Source: Callorhinus ursinus (taxonomy: Eukaryota > Chordata > Mammalia > Carnivora > Otariidae). Taken from it: a stretch of 64,000 bases of DNA. Numbering within the stretch: position 1 is the stretch's first letter; each line of letters starts with the position of its first letter. Shown here piece after piece: positions 13,774-26,257 of the stretch. The stretch spans positions 23,996,194 through 24,060,193 of the forward strand of contig NW_020312903.1 in the NCBI RefSeq assembly GCF_003265705.1, given 5' to 3'. The notes below the pieces were generated by a model. The model made no database searches, was not told the DNA's origin, and was given only the letters and a program-made list of their open reading frames with translations. The position numbers and the translations under genes were made by a program.

Positions 13774-14236
13774 TCTGATTAAAATGGGCAGAGGACCTGA
13801 ATAGACATTTTTCCAAATAAGACCTACTCAAGGCCAACAGACCATGAAAAGATACTCATCACTAATCTCAAGAAAATGCAAATCAAAACCACAATGAAAT
13901 ATCACCTTATACCTGTCAGAATGACTAGAATCAAAAAGATGACAAGTGTCGGTGAGGATGTAGAGAAAAAAACCACCCTTGTATACTGTTGGCTGGAATG
14001 TAAATTGATACAACAGTATGCAGAACAATATGGAGGTGCCTGAAAAAAAAATTAAAAATAGAATAACACTTAATCAGTAATTCCACTACCAGGTATTTAC
14101 CCAAAGAAAACAAAAACACTAATTCAAAAAGAGCTAAGCTCCAGTATATTTACTTCAGCATTATTTTCAATAGCCAAAATATGGGAGCAACCCAACTGTC
14201 CATTGATAGATAAATGGATAAAGATGTAATACAAAT

Positions 14237-14237
<1 letters not shown>

Positions 14238-14269
<32 letters not shown>
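14238..14269. repeat. (CA)16 tract inside L1
   Basis: Sixteen CA units lie directly before the conserved ATGGAATATTACTCAGCC block of L1 ORF2. They occupy the site of the TATATACACA wording seen in unexpanded copies. Confidence 0.95.
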
Positions 14270-14271
<2 letters not shown>

Positions 14272-14572
14272 TGGAATATTACTCAGCCATAAAAAGCATT
14301 TGTGACCACATGGATGAACCTAGAGTGCATTATACTAAGTAAAATAAGTCAGAGAAAGACAAATACCATATGATTTTATGTATATGTGGAATCCAAAAAA
14401 GAAAATGAAGAACCAAACAAAAAAAAGAAACCTCAATTACAGGGAACAAAGGGGATTAAAATACACTTATCTTTATGAGCACTAAGTAATACACAGAATA
14501 GTTGAATCAGTATGTTGTACACCTGAAATGAATATAACATTGTCTGTTAATTATGTTTCAATATAAAAACTG

Positions 14573-17500
14573 TACATATATAACTACCAAATGTATCTTG
14601 CTATTTGCAGCTTATCTATGATATCATGTGGCTAGAGTTGTCATGTTTTGACTACAAATTCTGTGACTTTATTATATCAGCTGACTTTTCTGTAAAGTTT
14701 ATCTTTTGAAAAATTATCTTTTCTTAGATATATGATAACTGCTAATTGATAAACACTACAGAAATATTAAAGTACAATTACTGAATAGAAATTCTACCTT
14801 TGCCCAAATAATTGCTATTAGTAACTTTTTGTGTACTTATTCAGTTTTCCTTTATTATTATTTCAGACATAGGACAAATTATATATAATTTTCTGCAATG
14901 CTATTTTTTTGTTTTGTTTTTAGTTAACAGTCTTAAGTTCCACCTTAAAACTACCCTGTGACTAGCATATGCTTACTTAAATCATGTTTAGAATAGAACT
15001 GAATTAGATATAGGTCAGGATATGGTACCAACTGGTCTGTGTTGTTGGCCCCTTTTGTGGGCATAAAAGGCAGTGTCACATTCCAGCTACAATGTTCACA
15101 TCATGGAATGATCACTTCTAACTCTAAGGTAAAATAACACCAGATTTTTTGGTAGACTCCAACTGATAACATTTTGTTTTATTATCCTTCCTGAAATATG
15201 GGACTTAATATTACTTTATGCTCTAGGTTTCTAACATCTTTATGCTTTGGGTTTATATTGGGTTCCTTGTTATTGCTAGTAGTATGTGATCTTCATCTTC
15301 AACAGCATTATTTCTAATTTATTCTTTTCTTATACAGGAAATTCTGGATTAAAACTATTCACATTTCCAGATAATCACAAGAAAAATTAAACACAAGCTT
15401 TTATATTCTTTGTTCTCAAAATGGACATACGAGCTAGATTAGGATAATCCCTGTTAGATAACCCCAGTGTGATTATATTCATGATTCAGAATGTGTTAAA
15501 ATTTACTATATTTTTTAGCATAACTATCAATAACAAACATGACCAGGTTTAGGACATTCTCAGATTTCCTGAGATGCCTTATTTGTTGTATCATTTGTTT
15601 CCCAAATTCTGAATTTTTTTATGTTTCTTTTTTCCTCTTTTTTTTTTAAATGAAGTCACAAACTTTTCTAAGGTCATTATTTTTCTTTGACCCTTATTTT
15701 TTTTAAGCTGCATTGAGTGGTGGATTATTATTTAATTGATCCAAGGGCAAAATAAGCATAGAAATAAAAATAAAATCATCTATATTCTTTAATTGTACCA
15801 TCTTTTAGAAATGATTAAATGCAGGGGTAATGCATTATGCCCAAAGGTAAGCCATCATATGATACATCTTATATAAATTATTCCTATTTGAGCATAAGTC
15901 AAATATTTATACTTTAAAATGGAGCGTCAAATGACTCTTACAGTAGTTGCTAATGAGATCAGCCAAGAGAAAATGTCCAAAATTCTTTATTGCTGTTTAT
16001 AAATTACATCTTTCAAACCTATACTTTCACTCATCTTATAATAGTAGATTTTTAAAAAATTGTGTCAATTAGTATTATTTGTGTTCAAATGTACACTTTC
16101 AAGTCCCAGTGGGAAAAAATGGAGAGAAATAATGAAAAATATGGTATCAAGGAATCTATATATTTTTAAAAGGAACATACAGAGGAGGACTAGGAGAAAT
16201 TAATAAAAATGCAGACAGAAGCATCCTGGATACCTGGCTGGAGGCTATGAGTACTTTATTCCTAATGATAATTACAAAATCAGGCGAGAGGAAAGCAAGC
16301 ATTTGCGCTAATAGGGGCCTGATGAGTTTCCTGTTATCTATTGAAACCTCACTGCATTGGAAGTGGAAAAGCTCATAAATGTTTTTCTTTGCCATGATAA
16401 TAATTTCATCTGGAGAAGGAAAAGAAATTTATTAAGATAATTTCTCTTCAATACTTAATTCAGACCAAAAAGGAAGGGGAAAAACATTAGCTAGTTAGAA
16501 ACCTACTCTAGATATTTGGCAAGGTATTTCAAAAGGATCAAGAAAATTTAGGGATGATTCCTTGGTCACATTTAAAGAATGGGACATATCATAATGATGG
16601 GAAATAAAAAATTTAAAAATTATGATCCATGGTAGTTTTAAAATTTATAGCTAAGTTGCTTAGAACATTGAACCCCAATTTCTCATAGAAATAACTCACA
16701 TAAAGATTGGGTTTCCAAAAGCATCGCAAGGAAATCCTGCAGTGCAGTATGCAACTAGACGCCAAAGAAATCTGGTGATGATAGGTGGAAGTTCCTCTCC
16801 AGGGGCAAGGAGAGAGGTGGACATATAAAGGATACATGAGAGGTCAGAAAAGAAAGAAATCTTCAGGAGGGCTGGTGGTGCAGGGAAATGAGGGGCCTTG
16901 GAAACCATAGCCATTGCATGGAGAAGAGTTGGGTTCTAAGGGACTACGGTATGTTCCTCATTTGCAAGATGAGATCCACAAATGTGGAAACTGGGTACTA
17001 AATAAGCAGGACACAGCTGTGTATTGCTTTGAAAAATTTGTAGTGAAACTGGATATATGTTAGAAAATGCTTATTCATATATAAAAAGACTTTAATATAT
17101 CTGTGCTACAAGATAGTATGTTAAATTTTCCCTTCAAAACTGAGATACGACGTTTACTAAAAATGTATTAGAACTAACATTTTAAGTATGTGCAACTGGT
17201 AATTTAACAACCCTGTTTCCACTGCTATTAAGATATGGACAAGAAAATATGTTTTGATATACTATCAAAAATGTAGAAAGTATATTTAAAAATAACAATC
17301 ATAGGGAGATTGTCATGTTGCTGATACCTACATGGTTATTACATTTTTGGTCTTGATATATTATCTGTATTTACTTCCCATAAAGGTTTAAGATTCATAG
17401 TAATTTTTGTCATTCATGAGTTCTCTATAAATACACTTTTCCTTGTTTCTTCCATTGCTTAGTTATAAAATCACAGTAAAATTAGATGTGTTTTAAATTT

Positions 17501-17594
17501 TTTTATGAGCTGTAGTAACTTTTATGTAATCATAAAAAGAAATATATATATTTCTCCCAATGGAAGAAATGCGTCAAATTTGATCCAGAGTTTT
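14573..17594. other. Unassigned DNA, 3 kb
   Basis: No gene recognised. Short minus-strand frames at 16156-16395 and 16613-16914 are in a slightly more GC-balanced patch but show no motif I know. Several T-rich runs occur (for example 15620-15650). Confidence 0.45.
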
Positions 17595-17608
17595 TACTGC
17601 AAAGGTTT

Positions 17609-17793
17609 TTTTTTTAAGATTTTTATTTATTTTTTGACAGGGAGAGAGGGAACACAAGCAGGGGGAGTGGAAGAGGGAGAAGCAGGCTTCCCTTGGAGCA
17701 GGGAGCCCGATGCAGGGCTCGATCCCATGACCCTGGGACCATGACCTGAGCCAAAGGCAGACACTTAGCGACTGAGCCACCCAGGCGCCCCTC
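17609..17793 (-). mobile_element. CanSINE
   Basis: Complete element in reverse: T-rich tail, GA-rich body, then CCCGATGCAGGGCTCGATCCC and the head complement GAGCCACCCAGGCGCCCC. The target-site duplication is TACTGCAAAGGTTT (17595-17608) and TACTGCAAATGTTT (17794-17807), with one mismatch. Confidence 0.95.
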
Positions 17794-17807
17794 TACTGCA
17801 AATGTTT

Positions 17808-18592
17808 AACCATGAGAAGAAATTGGTTCTCTGAAATATTTATCAAATACTATTAGCAAAGTATACATAATAGAATGACTAGTTTAAAGTATGCACAGAA
17901 TTCAGGAGGAAAACGCAGCAATGCTTCCAGAAACAAAGCTTTTTCATAAGAGAAATGCATTAAAATAAAAGTGATTCTAATGGCTCAGTGCTTCTTCCTC
18001 CCTTCCTTTTGTGGAGCATGACCTAATCTAGAAGGCTTATCACTCATAATTAGTTAAGCATGTAATCTGCTCATTTCTTCAGACATGCCTCAGGACTCTT
18101 ATTTGTTTCACTCTGACTAACAATTACAACCTTCATGCAGAATTACAGCTATTTAAGGCACCACTGAAATGAGGTGTGACTCTGATATGTTTTGTACATT
18201 ACTCCTGCAACATTATGCTTATCCCATATGCAATAACCACATTCTACTTTTTAAGGAATAAAACAGTCCAGAAATTCTTAATTAGGAAACTAAACACAAT
18301 AGCATTTTGTGATCAATTGTGACAAGGATGCACATAATCTATTACTAGTAAGGTTTCAAATATCCAAGCTTGAGAAGCATTTTATGCACATATTTGCATT
18401 CCAATTTGGTTTCATAGATGAGAGGGAAATGTATGAAGCATGAACATAGGTAAAGCAATATTAAATGAGTAGCTAGATCAGACTTTTGGGGATCTAAATA
18501 GGTGCTAAGTAGTTTGCAAAATCTAAACATAATCTTATTTATAAACCTCCTCTAAACTTCTATGAAGAAAGGGTGGGAGGAATAACATTTTT
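17808..18592. other. Unassigned DNA
   Basis: Nothing recognisable. The 61-codon minus-strand frame at 18345-18530 is not distinguishable from chance. Confidence 0.5.
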
Positions 18593-18605
18593 GGGTGTAA
18601 TTTCT

Positions 18606-18810
18606 TTTTTTTTAAAGATTTTATTTTATTTTTTCTATTTGAGAGAGAGAGAGAGACAGACACAACAAGAGAGAACACAAGCTGGGAGGAGAGGGAGAAG
18701 CAGGCTCCCCACTGAGCAGGGAGCCTGATGTGGGTCTCAATCCCAAGACCCCGGGATCACGACCAGAGCTGAAGGCAGACCCTCAACCAACAGAGCCACC
18801 CAGATGTCCT
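18606..18810 (-). mobile_element. CanSINE, older copy
   Basis: Reverse-orientation SINE with a T-rich tail, a (GA)n run and a head complement GAGCCACCCAGATGTCCT. The target-site duplication GGGTGTAATTTCT / GAGTGTAATTTCT (18593-18605 and 18811-18823) has one mismatch. Confidence 0.93.
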
Positions 18811-18823
18811 GAGTGTAATTTCT

Positions 18824-19599
18824 GTTACAGTTTTGATTTTGAGAAATTTGTAATGTTTCACTTACTTATAAAAAATAGACAAGACAAGGGGTAAAAAAAA
18901 AAAAAGTAGAAATTTAAAAAACGCAATGAGTTACATTTCCAATGAATAACAGCCACACTGGCTATGGGGCAGAAGGGAGATTTCAGGTAACTTTTAAACT
19001 ATTTGGACCAAATATCCTCAGTCTGAAGACAAAGAATTCTAAACAGATATTGAACTCCACATAGTAGGTATCTTTTCTCATATTCGTGGGTTAATAATTT
19101 TGAAACTATTTTCTTTATATTCTAGGAATGAACAAATAAATACATTGTGGATAACAGGAGCTAGGTTTTAAACTGTCAGAGAAGAGTTACAAATATGAGA
19201 AAAGGGAAAGAGAGCATGAAACTCCATGGTGTTGGTTGGAATTAGAGATATCGGTTTGAACTTACAGCTTTTAAGATACAGAAGTATGTAGGTATATAAT
19301 TATATAATATAAAATACCCAGAGATGTGGGTGTATGTACCATATATACACTATGAGTATGTGTACTTCCTAGTTCTATCTGCTGAGAAGGCCTAAAAACA
19401 ATCACATTCAGTAGCAACAAGAAGCAAAACTGGCCCCAAGATCTTGATTTCAAAATATCTTTTTTTCAAAAGAAATCTTAAAGGACAAAAAAATTTATAG
19501 GCATTTTGGGAAAATTACTGATTCCAAGGCTAGTTGGGGAAAGTAAAAAAAATGAGTCTAAAACTCTTCTTGTGCCAGAAATAAGGGTTGTACTCAAAT
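18824..19599. other. Unassigned DNA
   Basis: No gene or transposon recognised. There is an A13-type run near 18893-18905. Confidence 0.45.
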
Positions 19600-20390
19600 A
19601 ATATTGGAGTCATGTCAAAAAGATAGAGGGGCCAGCTTGAGAAGGCTTTCTCTGTCCACATGTGGACAATTGAGCATCAAAATAAAGGATTAGAATCTTA
19701 ACTAGCAAACACCTTCCTGGTAGACAGAATCTTAACAAAGTGATCAGAGTTAACATCACCCTAATGGGACAAATGGATATCATGTGCCTCTTGATATCAT
19801 GCACCACAAAAGACACATTACCACCCTGTTGTTCCTACCATCACTTTATTGTTTCTGCATTTTCCTAATGAAAGTGCACAAATAAATCTAATCATAAGGA
19901 AACATTGGACAAACCTAAATTGAGAGAAAGCCTGCAAACTGGCCTATGTCATTTAAAAAATATCTATGTCATGAAATGCAAATCAAGTTGGAGGAACTGT
20001 TTCAGAATAAAGGAGACTAAAGAGACATGAAAATTAAATGCAAAGCCTAAGATGGTATTTACTTGGATATAAAAGACATTATTGGGACAAGCGTTGAAAT
20101 CTGAATAAAGTCTGTAGATTAGATAATAGCATTATGACTAATAAATGTTAATTTCCTGATTTATGTAAGATAATGTCTTTATTTTTAGGAAATATACATT
20201 TAAGTATTTCATAAAGGAAGGGGAATGATGCCTGCCGTGTAGTCTCAAATGGTTCAGGGAAATAATCATACACATACACACATACACACACAGAGGGAAT
20301 TAACCTTGGAGGTTACAAGTGAAGGAATACAGGAATTATTTGTACTGTTCTAAATTCTTGCCACTACTTTGCCTTCCCTGGCTCCCCTAG
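19600..20390 (+). mobile_element. Ancient L1M-type 3' region
   Basis: This stretch carries the wording of an abundant old mammalian repeat: GAACTGTTTCAGAATAAAGG then AGACTAAAGAGACATGA. Further on come ATCTGAATAAAGTCTGTAGA, GTTAATTTCCTGATTTATG and TCTCAAATGGTTCAGG, followed by a (CACATA)-like tract at 20267-20291. I attribute it to the 3' UTR of an L1M-class LINE. The repeat call is firm but the family name is less so. Confidence 0.65.
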
Positions 20391-20469
20391 GGAAAGCGTC
20401 ACACATATAAATGCAGTTTTGATATATGCCAAAGGAGAAAAAATATGAGAGAATTGACCTAAGACTAAA

Positions 20470-20676
20470 ACTACATTGTTCAGTAAGTGCTCACTATGTA
20501 GATGTTAGCCACGTGTAGCCATTTAATTTAAATTATTAAAATTAAAAAGTTGGTTCTTCAATCAGACTAGCACATTTCAAGTGCTCAAAAGTCAAATGTG
20601 GCTACTAGCTACTATATTGGACAGTACAGATATAGAACATTTCCTTCATCTCAGAAAGTAATATTGGACTGTGCTG
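20470..20676. mobile_element. hAT-Charlie-type MITE
   Basis: The element shows degenerate terminal inverted repeats, ending in ATTGGACTGTGCTG on the right with a TTGTTCAGTAA counterpart on the left. Internal blocks AGCCACGTGTAGCCATTTAA, AAGTGCTCAAAAGTCAAATG and TACTATATTGGACAGTACAG are typical of an old non-autonomous hAT family. I cannot name the subfamily with certainty (MER33/MER58 type). Confidence 0.7.
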
Positions 20677-20784
20677 GTCTAGACTCTAAACTATTATGAC
20701 ATTTAAAAGGATGCCTCTTACATCCATCCACAATTACATGCAGGGAGCAGAGGAGATTCCTACATGGCACTTTACCTGGGGACA

Positions 20785-21005
20785 GTATGCTGTGCTGGTT
20801 ATGGTTATTTAAAATTCTGGAGACTGTCTGCACCCTGGCTATCTGGGATCAAGTCCAGGCTCTACAACTTACTAGCTGTGGATCCTTGGCAAGTGACAAC
20901 ACAATTATTTTTTAGATTTCCTCGTCTATGAAATAGAGATTTGAATAGCACCTATCTAATGGAGTTGTGTGAGGATTAAAGAGTGGAGTAAAGAATAGAA
21001 AATAA
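20785..21005 (+). mobile_element. MIR SINE, forward
   Basis: Forward MIR: GGGATCAAGTCCAGGCTCTA, ACTTACTAGCTGTGGATCCTT, TTTCCTCGTCTATGAAATAG, then GAGTTGTGTGAGGATTAAAG. These match the tRNA-related head and core of MIR in order. Confidence 0.85.
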
Positions 21006-21119
21006 CACTCCTTTATAACTCAAAGGAAATGTTCTAAGACATATTGGGGACAGAGTTAATGATCTCTTCTGTGTAAAATAAAATAAGCATTTTATATCCA
21101 TCACATCTTTACTTAGAAA

Positions 21120-21205
21120 GATAATCAAGCACCAGAGGTATGGCTGAACTTAATGACTTTTAAGGTCTCTTTCAATACAGAGACACTGTGATTCCATGAT
21201 ATTAA
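21120..21205 (+). mobile_element. L3/CR1 LINE 3' fragment
   Basis: The wording ATGACTTTTAAGGTCTCTTTC...GTGATTCCATGATAT resembles the very old CR1/L3 3' end (gatgacctctaaggtcccttcc...tgattctatgat). Confidence 0.5.
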
Positions 21206-21329
21206 GACCATTGTCATTCTGTCTTAGCAATGGTTTTATAATGGTTATTATTTATAATTTTTGAAGGTTGTTTATGCATCTCTCTCAATATGGCCCAAGA
21301 AAATTATTTTTTAAATTTTATAAATAAAT

Positions 21330-21450
21330 ATGCCTGCATTCTAAGATGTTAAATTACTTGCCCCAAACTAAGAAATCAGCAAGTGGCAAAGCCTAAGGTT
21401 GAAGATAGGTCTTGCAATTCCAAGTCCTTTATGCTATATAATTCCATTAT
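21330..21450 (-). mobile_element. MIR SINE fragment
   Basis: Reverse MIR core: TTAAATTACTTGCCCCAAAC, TCAGCAAGTGGCAAAGCCTA, then a CCAAGTCCTTTATGCTATA end. It is degraded and partial. Confidence 0.65.
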
Positions 21451-21560
21451 TTATGCATTTACTATAAATTTGTTGACTACATACAATGTATGGAAATGCT
21501 GGTACACACTGGGACAATGGTGTTAAATATGGAGAACTATCTCCTATGTTCAGCATAAGG
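21451..21560 (-). mobile_element. L2 3' end, reverse, weak
   Basis: ATTTGTTGACTACATACAATG followed by a GGTACACACTGGGACAATGGTG block resembles the reversed L2 3' end (complement of the ...CACATAGTAGG...AATAAATGTTTG ending). Divergence is high. Confidence 0.4.
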
Positions 21561-21857
21561 GACAGTTAAGTTCAAGATCCCCAAACTGATCACAGAAGCT
21601 CATAGTTCAGATAATCTTATTTGATTTGGAGTTGCACGGAGAAAAGTCAAGTAATTTTGTACCTCTCTGGGTTTGTTGTGTAGCCCTAAGGAAGCTTTTA
21701 TAAAGAAATAAATATTTAGGTATAACTTTCTGATACAAGATAAAATATACTGAAATTTCTGTAGTGATGATAAAGGATATTTTGACTTGAAAATATTATC
21801 TATTATCTCCTCTCAGACCTAAATTTGCTGTTTCATTCAGTACAAAGACATATAAAA

Positions 21858-21860
21858 ATT

Positions 21861-21893
<33 letters not shown>

Positions 21894-22292
21894 TATACAC
21901 ACAATGGAATATTACTCAGCCATAAAAAAGAATGAGGTCTTGCCATTTGCAACAGCATGGATGGACCTAGAGAGTATCATGCTAAGTAAAATAAGTCAGA
22001 CTAAGAAAGTCAAATACCATATGATTTCACTCATCTGTGGAATTTAAGAAATAAAACAATGAACAAACAAAAATGAGAAAAAAAAAACCACACAAAACAA
22101 CGACTCTTAAATACAGAGAACAAACAGATGGTTGCCAGGGGACAGGTGGATGAGATATGGCTGAAATAGACAAAGGGGATTTGGAGTACACCTATCTTGA
22201 TAAGAACTGAGTAATGTATAGAATCTTTGAATCATTATATTGTATACTTGAAACAGGACACTGTGTGCTAATTATGCTTCAATTTAAAAAAA
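21858..22292 (+). mobile_element. L1 3' end, truncated at a CA tract
   Basis: This L1 begins inside a CA-rich tract (21863-21903) and continues with ATGGAATATTACTCAGCCAT, ATGGATGGACCTAGAGAGTA and GAAATAAGTCAG-like ORF2 C-terminal sequence. It then runs through its 3' UTR to an A-rich end near 22290. It is an older type than the copy at 31153. The 5' truncation coincides with the microsatellite. Confidence 0.88.
21863..21903. repeat. (AC)n tract at L1 start
   Basis: Twelve pure AC units followed by an interrupted ACATATACACAC stretch lead into ATGGAATATTACTCAGCC. Confidence 0.95.
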
Positions 22293-22640
22293 ATTGATAC
22301 TCTACAATATGTTGACACTGATATATGGTGTCTAAGACTGGCGATGGAGGCATGAATCAGTTTATGTATTGGTCTTCAGGAGAATGCATTTCTGTTACGC
22401 CTGAACCACATAAATACACATTATTGAAATGTTCTGGAGTCATAGGAATTGTGGCAAACACTATTAGAATTTCCTGTACAGATAAAATTCTATTTTAAGG
22501 ATCTTATTTAAGGATTTTAAGAATCTCTAGAGAGGTATTAACACAGTATTTTACTATCCCATTCCAAAACATGATGTACATAACATTTGTCACTACTTAG
22601 CCTTCAATACCCTTTTTTGAAGGGAGGTAATAATAATTTT
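22293..22640. other. Unassigned DNA
   Basis: Nothing recognised in this short spacer between two L1 pieces. Confidence 0.5.
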
Positions 22641-22644
22641 TTTT

Positions 22645-22825
22645 TTACATTTCTTAAATTTTATTATGTTATATTAATCACCATACCATCACCATCATTA
22701 GTTTTTGATGTAGTGTTCCATGATTCATTGTTTGCGTATAACACCCAGTGCTCCATGCAGTACGTGCCCTCTTTAATACCCATCACTGGCCTAACCCATC
22801 CCCCCACCCCCCTCCCCTACTTTCA
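22645..22825 (-). mobile_element. L1 3' UTR piece, reverse
   Basis: Reverse complement of the young carnivoran L1 tail. It has the T-rich end, then AGTTTTTGATGTAGTGTTCC, ATGATTCATTGTTTGCGTAT, AACACCCAGTGCTCCATGCA, and a C-rich run ending near 22818. The same blocks occur forward at 42770-42850 and 49850-49930. Confidence 0.92.
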
Positions 22826-23275
22826 AAATGGAAGAGGTGTCTCCACCTGAAGCCAAGAGAAGCAGAGAATTAGTCATGCAGGGCCCTGAAAGTTTGGGTA
22901 CAGACATATGCTTTGTGTTGTGAGACAATAACATACACCATCCTACCTTGGACATTTGTGTCTTAATAAAGTGAGATAAAAGATGTAAGGAGAGTTAGTA
23001 ATTATTCCAGGGATGGGAGCAGAGGTGTCAAGTGACTCTCCATTGGTAAACAATATCAGTGGAAGAGTTTTAAGCAGACTATTCCCTTATTTTGCCTGAT
23101 TCGGCTCTGTTTAGCTATCCTGGCTTCCCTTGGTATCCTGCTTCCCTTGACATCTTTCTCAATCATGGATCCAGCCACCCTGCTGATTGATCACATCCCT
23201 TTTTGCTCAAGTTTGCTAGATCTGATTTCTGTTGTTTATAACTTAGAAAATTTACTTTTACACCGGTCATGATTG
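22826..23275. other. Unassigned DNA
   Basis: No gene or repeat recognised. The composition at 23090-23220 is closer to balanced than the surroundings. Confidence 0.45.
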
Positions 23276-23279
23276 TTTA

Positions 23280-23780
23280 ACTTTTTAATAATATACTTTT
23301 ATTATAAAAGTTGTAACTTTATTGACTATATAATGTTTGCATAACACAGGCAAGCATAAATACAGAAATTAAAATAACAAGTCACCAGTGATAAATCCTT
23401 TAAAATTATGGTTTATAGTCTTTTATTTCTCCTTCTGTCTCTGTATCTCAGTCTCAATTATTATCTCTCTCCAAATACATCACTTATGTATTTTAACAAT
23501 GAAATACTATATTCATACTACCTTGAAATTTTTGTTTTAATATCTCATCAATATTTTATGGAAATATTGAAGGTTTTTCTTTAGTATCACTATCCATGGA
23601 TATATAGCATTTCCTTGTATGGAGGTACTATAATTAATACTGTAATTGTTGGCCACTTAGGTGGTATCTTTTTTCTTCCAATTATAAATAATTCTATGAA
23701 GACTATCCTTTATATAAAATTGGGTCCCAACTGGTCTCTCTCCATATTGCTCTGTTTGTATGTATCCAGGTGGTACTCTG
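23280..23780 (-). mobile_element. Ancient L1M 3' region, reverse
   Basis: The stretch includes AAATTAAAATAACAAGTCACC, ATGGATATATAGCATTTCC, TTGTATGGAGGTACTATAAT, GGCCACTTAGGTGG and CCAATTATAAATAATTCTAT. This order is characteristic of the antisense 3' end of old L1M elements. It is strongly diverged. Confidence 0.6.
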
Positions 23781-24200
23781 ATGAACCATGCTACACGAAG
23801 AATGCATCTACAAGGAGGATCATTTGCAGTGTTCAGGAGAACATTGTCATTCTAGCCAGGACTGCCTTTTCTATACCTACCAAGAGCTGTATCTCCCTAG
23901 ATTGAAAAAAGACCAAAATATAAGCAGCTTCTATGTCCTCAGAGCAGCCCTCTCATCTGAGTCTGAAGCTCTCAGTCAACCCTGCCCTGATGTAGTTCCC
24001 CAGAAAAGCAAATTACACATGCATGCTGCATGGACTGGGCTAGCAGTTGTGCAGATAGGGACGAGGCCTTGGCAGGCAATCTTCCTGAAATGGAGAGACC
24101 AACAAGGAAATGTCTCTTCTCACATCAATGCTTTCCTGGTCTCTTCCCTGGAGGAATCAAGCCCACTCAGAGCATGAATGGTACAGTCTTATTTAAGAAA
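23781..24200 (+). other. Unexplained GC-richer patch with 129-codon frame
   Basis: An open frame of 129 codons (23788-24177) is overlapped by shorter frames in the two other forward registers. The patch is visibly richer in G+C than its AT-rich flanks and ends in a short A-run near 24199. The predicted peptide has several Cys and His residues near its start but no spacing I recognise, and no signal peptide or membrane segment. I cannot assign it to a gene or a repeat family. Chance, an unrecognised old repeat, or a retrocopy fragment are all possible. Confidence 0.25.
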
Positions 24201-24690
24201 AAAAAATCTATGTAACTTACCTGAACGTTTGAGCTAAATTATTTTATATAGGATTTGATATAACAGTACTTGAAAATTTAATGAAAGACTTAAAAGTCTC
24301 TTGACAATGTGTGGCTTTAAAAATTCCTAAGTTTTGTTCAATAAATACATGAGTTTTTAAGGTTTAATTAAATATTTTTTGTGTTCTTTTTCTATCCAAT
24401 AACTGATTTCTGAGTTCTACCTCATGCCCCAAATTCTATTTGACTTTAAATTAAATATGAGAAAACACTATGAAACAATTTAAAAGCTAATCTGATCAGG
24501 CGAGTATGCTTATGTGTGGCTAGGTGGTGAGGGCTCTTAATGGAAATATATTCTCAAGAACAAGGTTAGTGTGGGTCCTACTTTATTTTGTTATGTTCAG
24601 ACTAATGCCAGTGTCCTGCAGTCAACTCTGGCTACATCGACGAGTTGGGATACATTTCAAGGCAGGATGGTAAAGAAACCAAGCCATGAC
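24201..24690. other. Unassigned DNA
   Basis: No feature recognised. Confidence 0.5.
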
Positions 24691-24714
24691 TCATGAAAAA
24701 CTGGCTAGGGCAAT

Positions 24715-24900
24715 AATGTAGGAGTATGAGTATAACCATTCTCAAATACTTGCAAGGCTATTGTATGGAGTAAGATTTGTTCTGCATGAGCTACTGGTGG
24801 AAGTAGAAAAAAAAACCAAAACATTTCAACTCAATATAGGAAAGAACTTTCTGATAAAGCACAGGGTCAGTTGTAACTGCTTGAGAATTTATACTGAGAC
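24715..24900 (+). mobile_element. L3/CR1 LINE fragment
   Basis: The blocks CAAATACTTGCAAGGCTATT, AGATTTGTTCTGCATGAGC and CAACTCAATATAGGAAAGAAC plus CTTTCTGATAA follow the order of the mammalian L3 (CR1-like) 3' region. Divergence is very high, as expected for this family. Confidence 0.6.
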
Positions 24901-26255
24901 TGAACAGAAAAGTTTTCAAGTGTATATTTCTTGAAAAGAAATGAACTAGCAAAACAGCATTAAATACTATGCTTTCATAAATCTTAGGCCCAGAGACTTG
25001 GACAGATAATAAATTTCTAGATGTAATTAAAAAGGGGTCTTCATAGTTTCAGTAGGTGCAACTAAACAAGGTATTTATAAATAAAAAATACTCATTTTCT
25101 ATGTACATCAATAGGGAAGGAAAACTGTGTAATTCAAGAGAACAGATCAACAAGTAAGCAATAAACTAAATATATTTAGTATCCAGTAAACAAAAAGAAT
25201 GGAAATAAATGGATTTAGCTATACTGAACTTTGGAATTAAAAGGAAAAATGTCATCAAGTGAATGTTAGTTTCAATAAAAAATCTGAGTCTTCCTTACTA
25301 AAAAATAAGTTCTGAATGACCTTGTCTGTAATTACCTGTATTATCATTTACTTCTAATAAGATTGTTGGTTTTGCCACAATTCTAATATTCAACAGAAAA
25401 CCATATATTTGGCTAGGTAATATATTCAGACATTTCAATGAAATTAAATAAAGGAAAATCCTGGCTTAACAGATGGGTACCGTACATAATTTCTAAACTT
25501 GTCTGGCTGGCTCAGCTAGAAAGCTGAGCTACCTTACATTAACAAAATCAACAACTTAAAACTGAATCTTGCATTAGGGTTCTTTTCTTTAGCTTTTTCT
25601 ATTTTATTTTAGCATAGTCTACCATTTAATTAAAATAAGACTGTATTTCATTTATACCTAGAAACATCTGATTAAAATTAGAATAAAATCCCTATAAACA
25701 TAGCATAATTAAATACCAATATGTTAAATGTACATTTAAAAATAAATCACAGTTCCTGTTCTTATGCATTTGGGAATTTTAATGCAGAGAGAGAATTGAG
25801 GATGTAAAGTAGGTAACAAAGCCCTAAAAACTGAAGTATATTTTTTTCTTAATCAGCTGATATTTTCCTTCCTAAAAATACATATGATAACAAGTAATTT
25901 TAAAAGTCAATGTAATTAAAATGATTTAAAATTTTTAAGTAACTTCACAATTACCGTCAGCATAAGTAGAAGAAACACTTTTGAAATATTTTGACAAAAT
26001 TTGTTGTGATGTCAAGAGAAAAAAATGTCAGAAATAGACATTAAATGCCCTATAAATGTAATAAAACAAGAAAAAACTTTTTGCAAGTACATTTTATAAA
26101 ATGCAAATAATAGTAGAAAATTGTCATTTTGAATGTTGGCAATTAATAGTAGTAAAGTAACTTCTATGTTATTCTCACATTTCTTTCTTTTTTGCTCTCA
26201 TTATCTTATCCTAATTCTAGTCTCTACCAATAAGATCGGAAGCTTTATCATTGTA
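24901..26255. other. Unassigned, very AT-rich DNA
   Basis: No gene recognised. There are many short A and T runs. Confidence 0.5.
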
Positions 26256-26257
26256 AG

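Larger units (their letters stand above)
11020..14572 (+). mobile_element. L1 LINE, 5'-truncated, old, 3.5 kb
   Basis: This is the longest L1 in the window. It starts within ORF2 and runs to the 3' end. Endonuclease-domain remnants include a DFNTPF-like segment near 11220 and SDHNGIKLEIN near 11460. Reverse-transcriptase remnants include [19 protein letters not shown] at about 12713-12770. The Cys-rich C-terminal part is degraded near 13960, and the element ends in an A-rich tail at about 14570. Numerous stops and frameshifts make it inactive. A (CA)16 tract interrupts the ORF2 C-terminus at 14238-14269. Confidence 0.95.
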
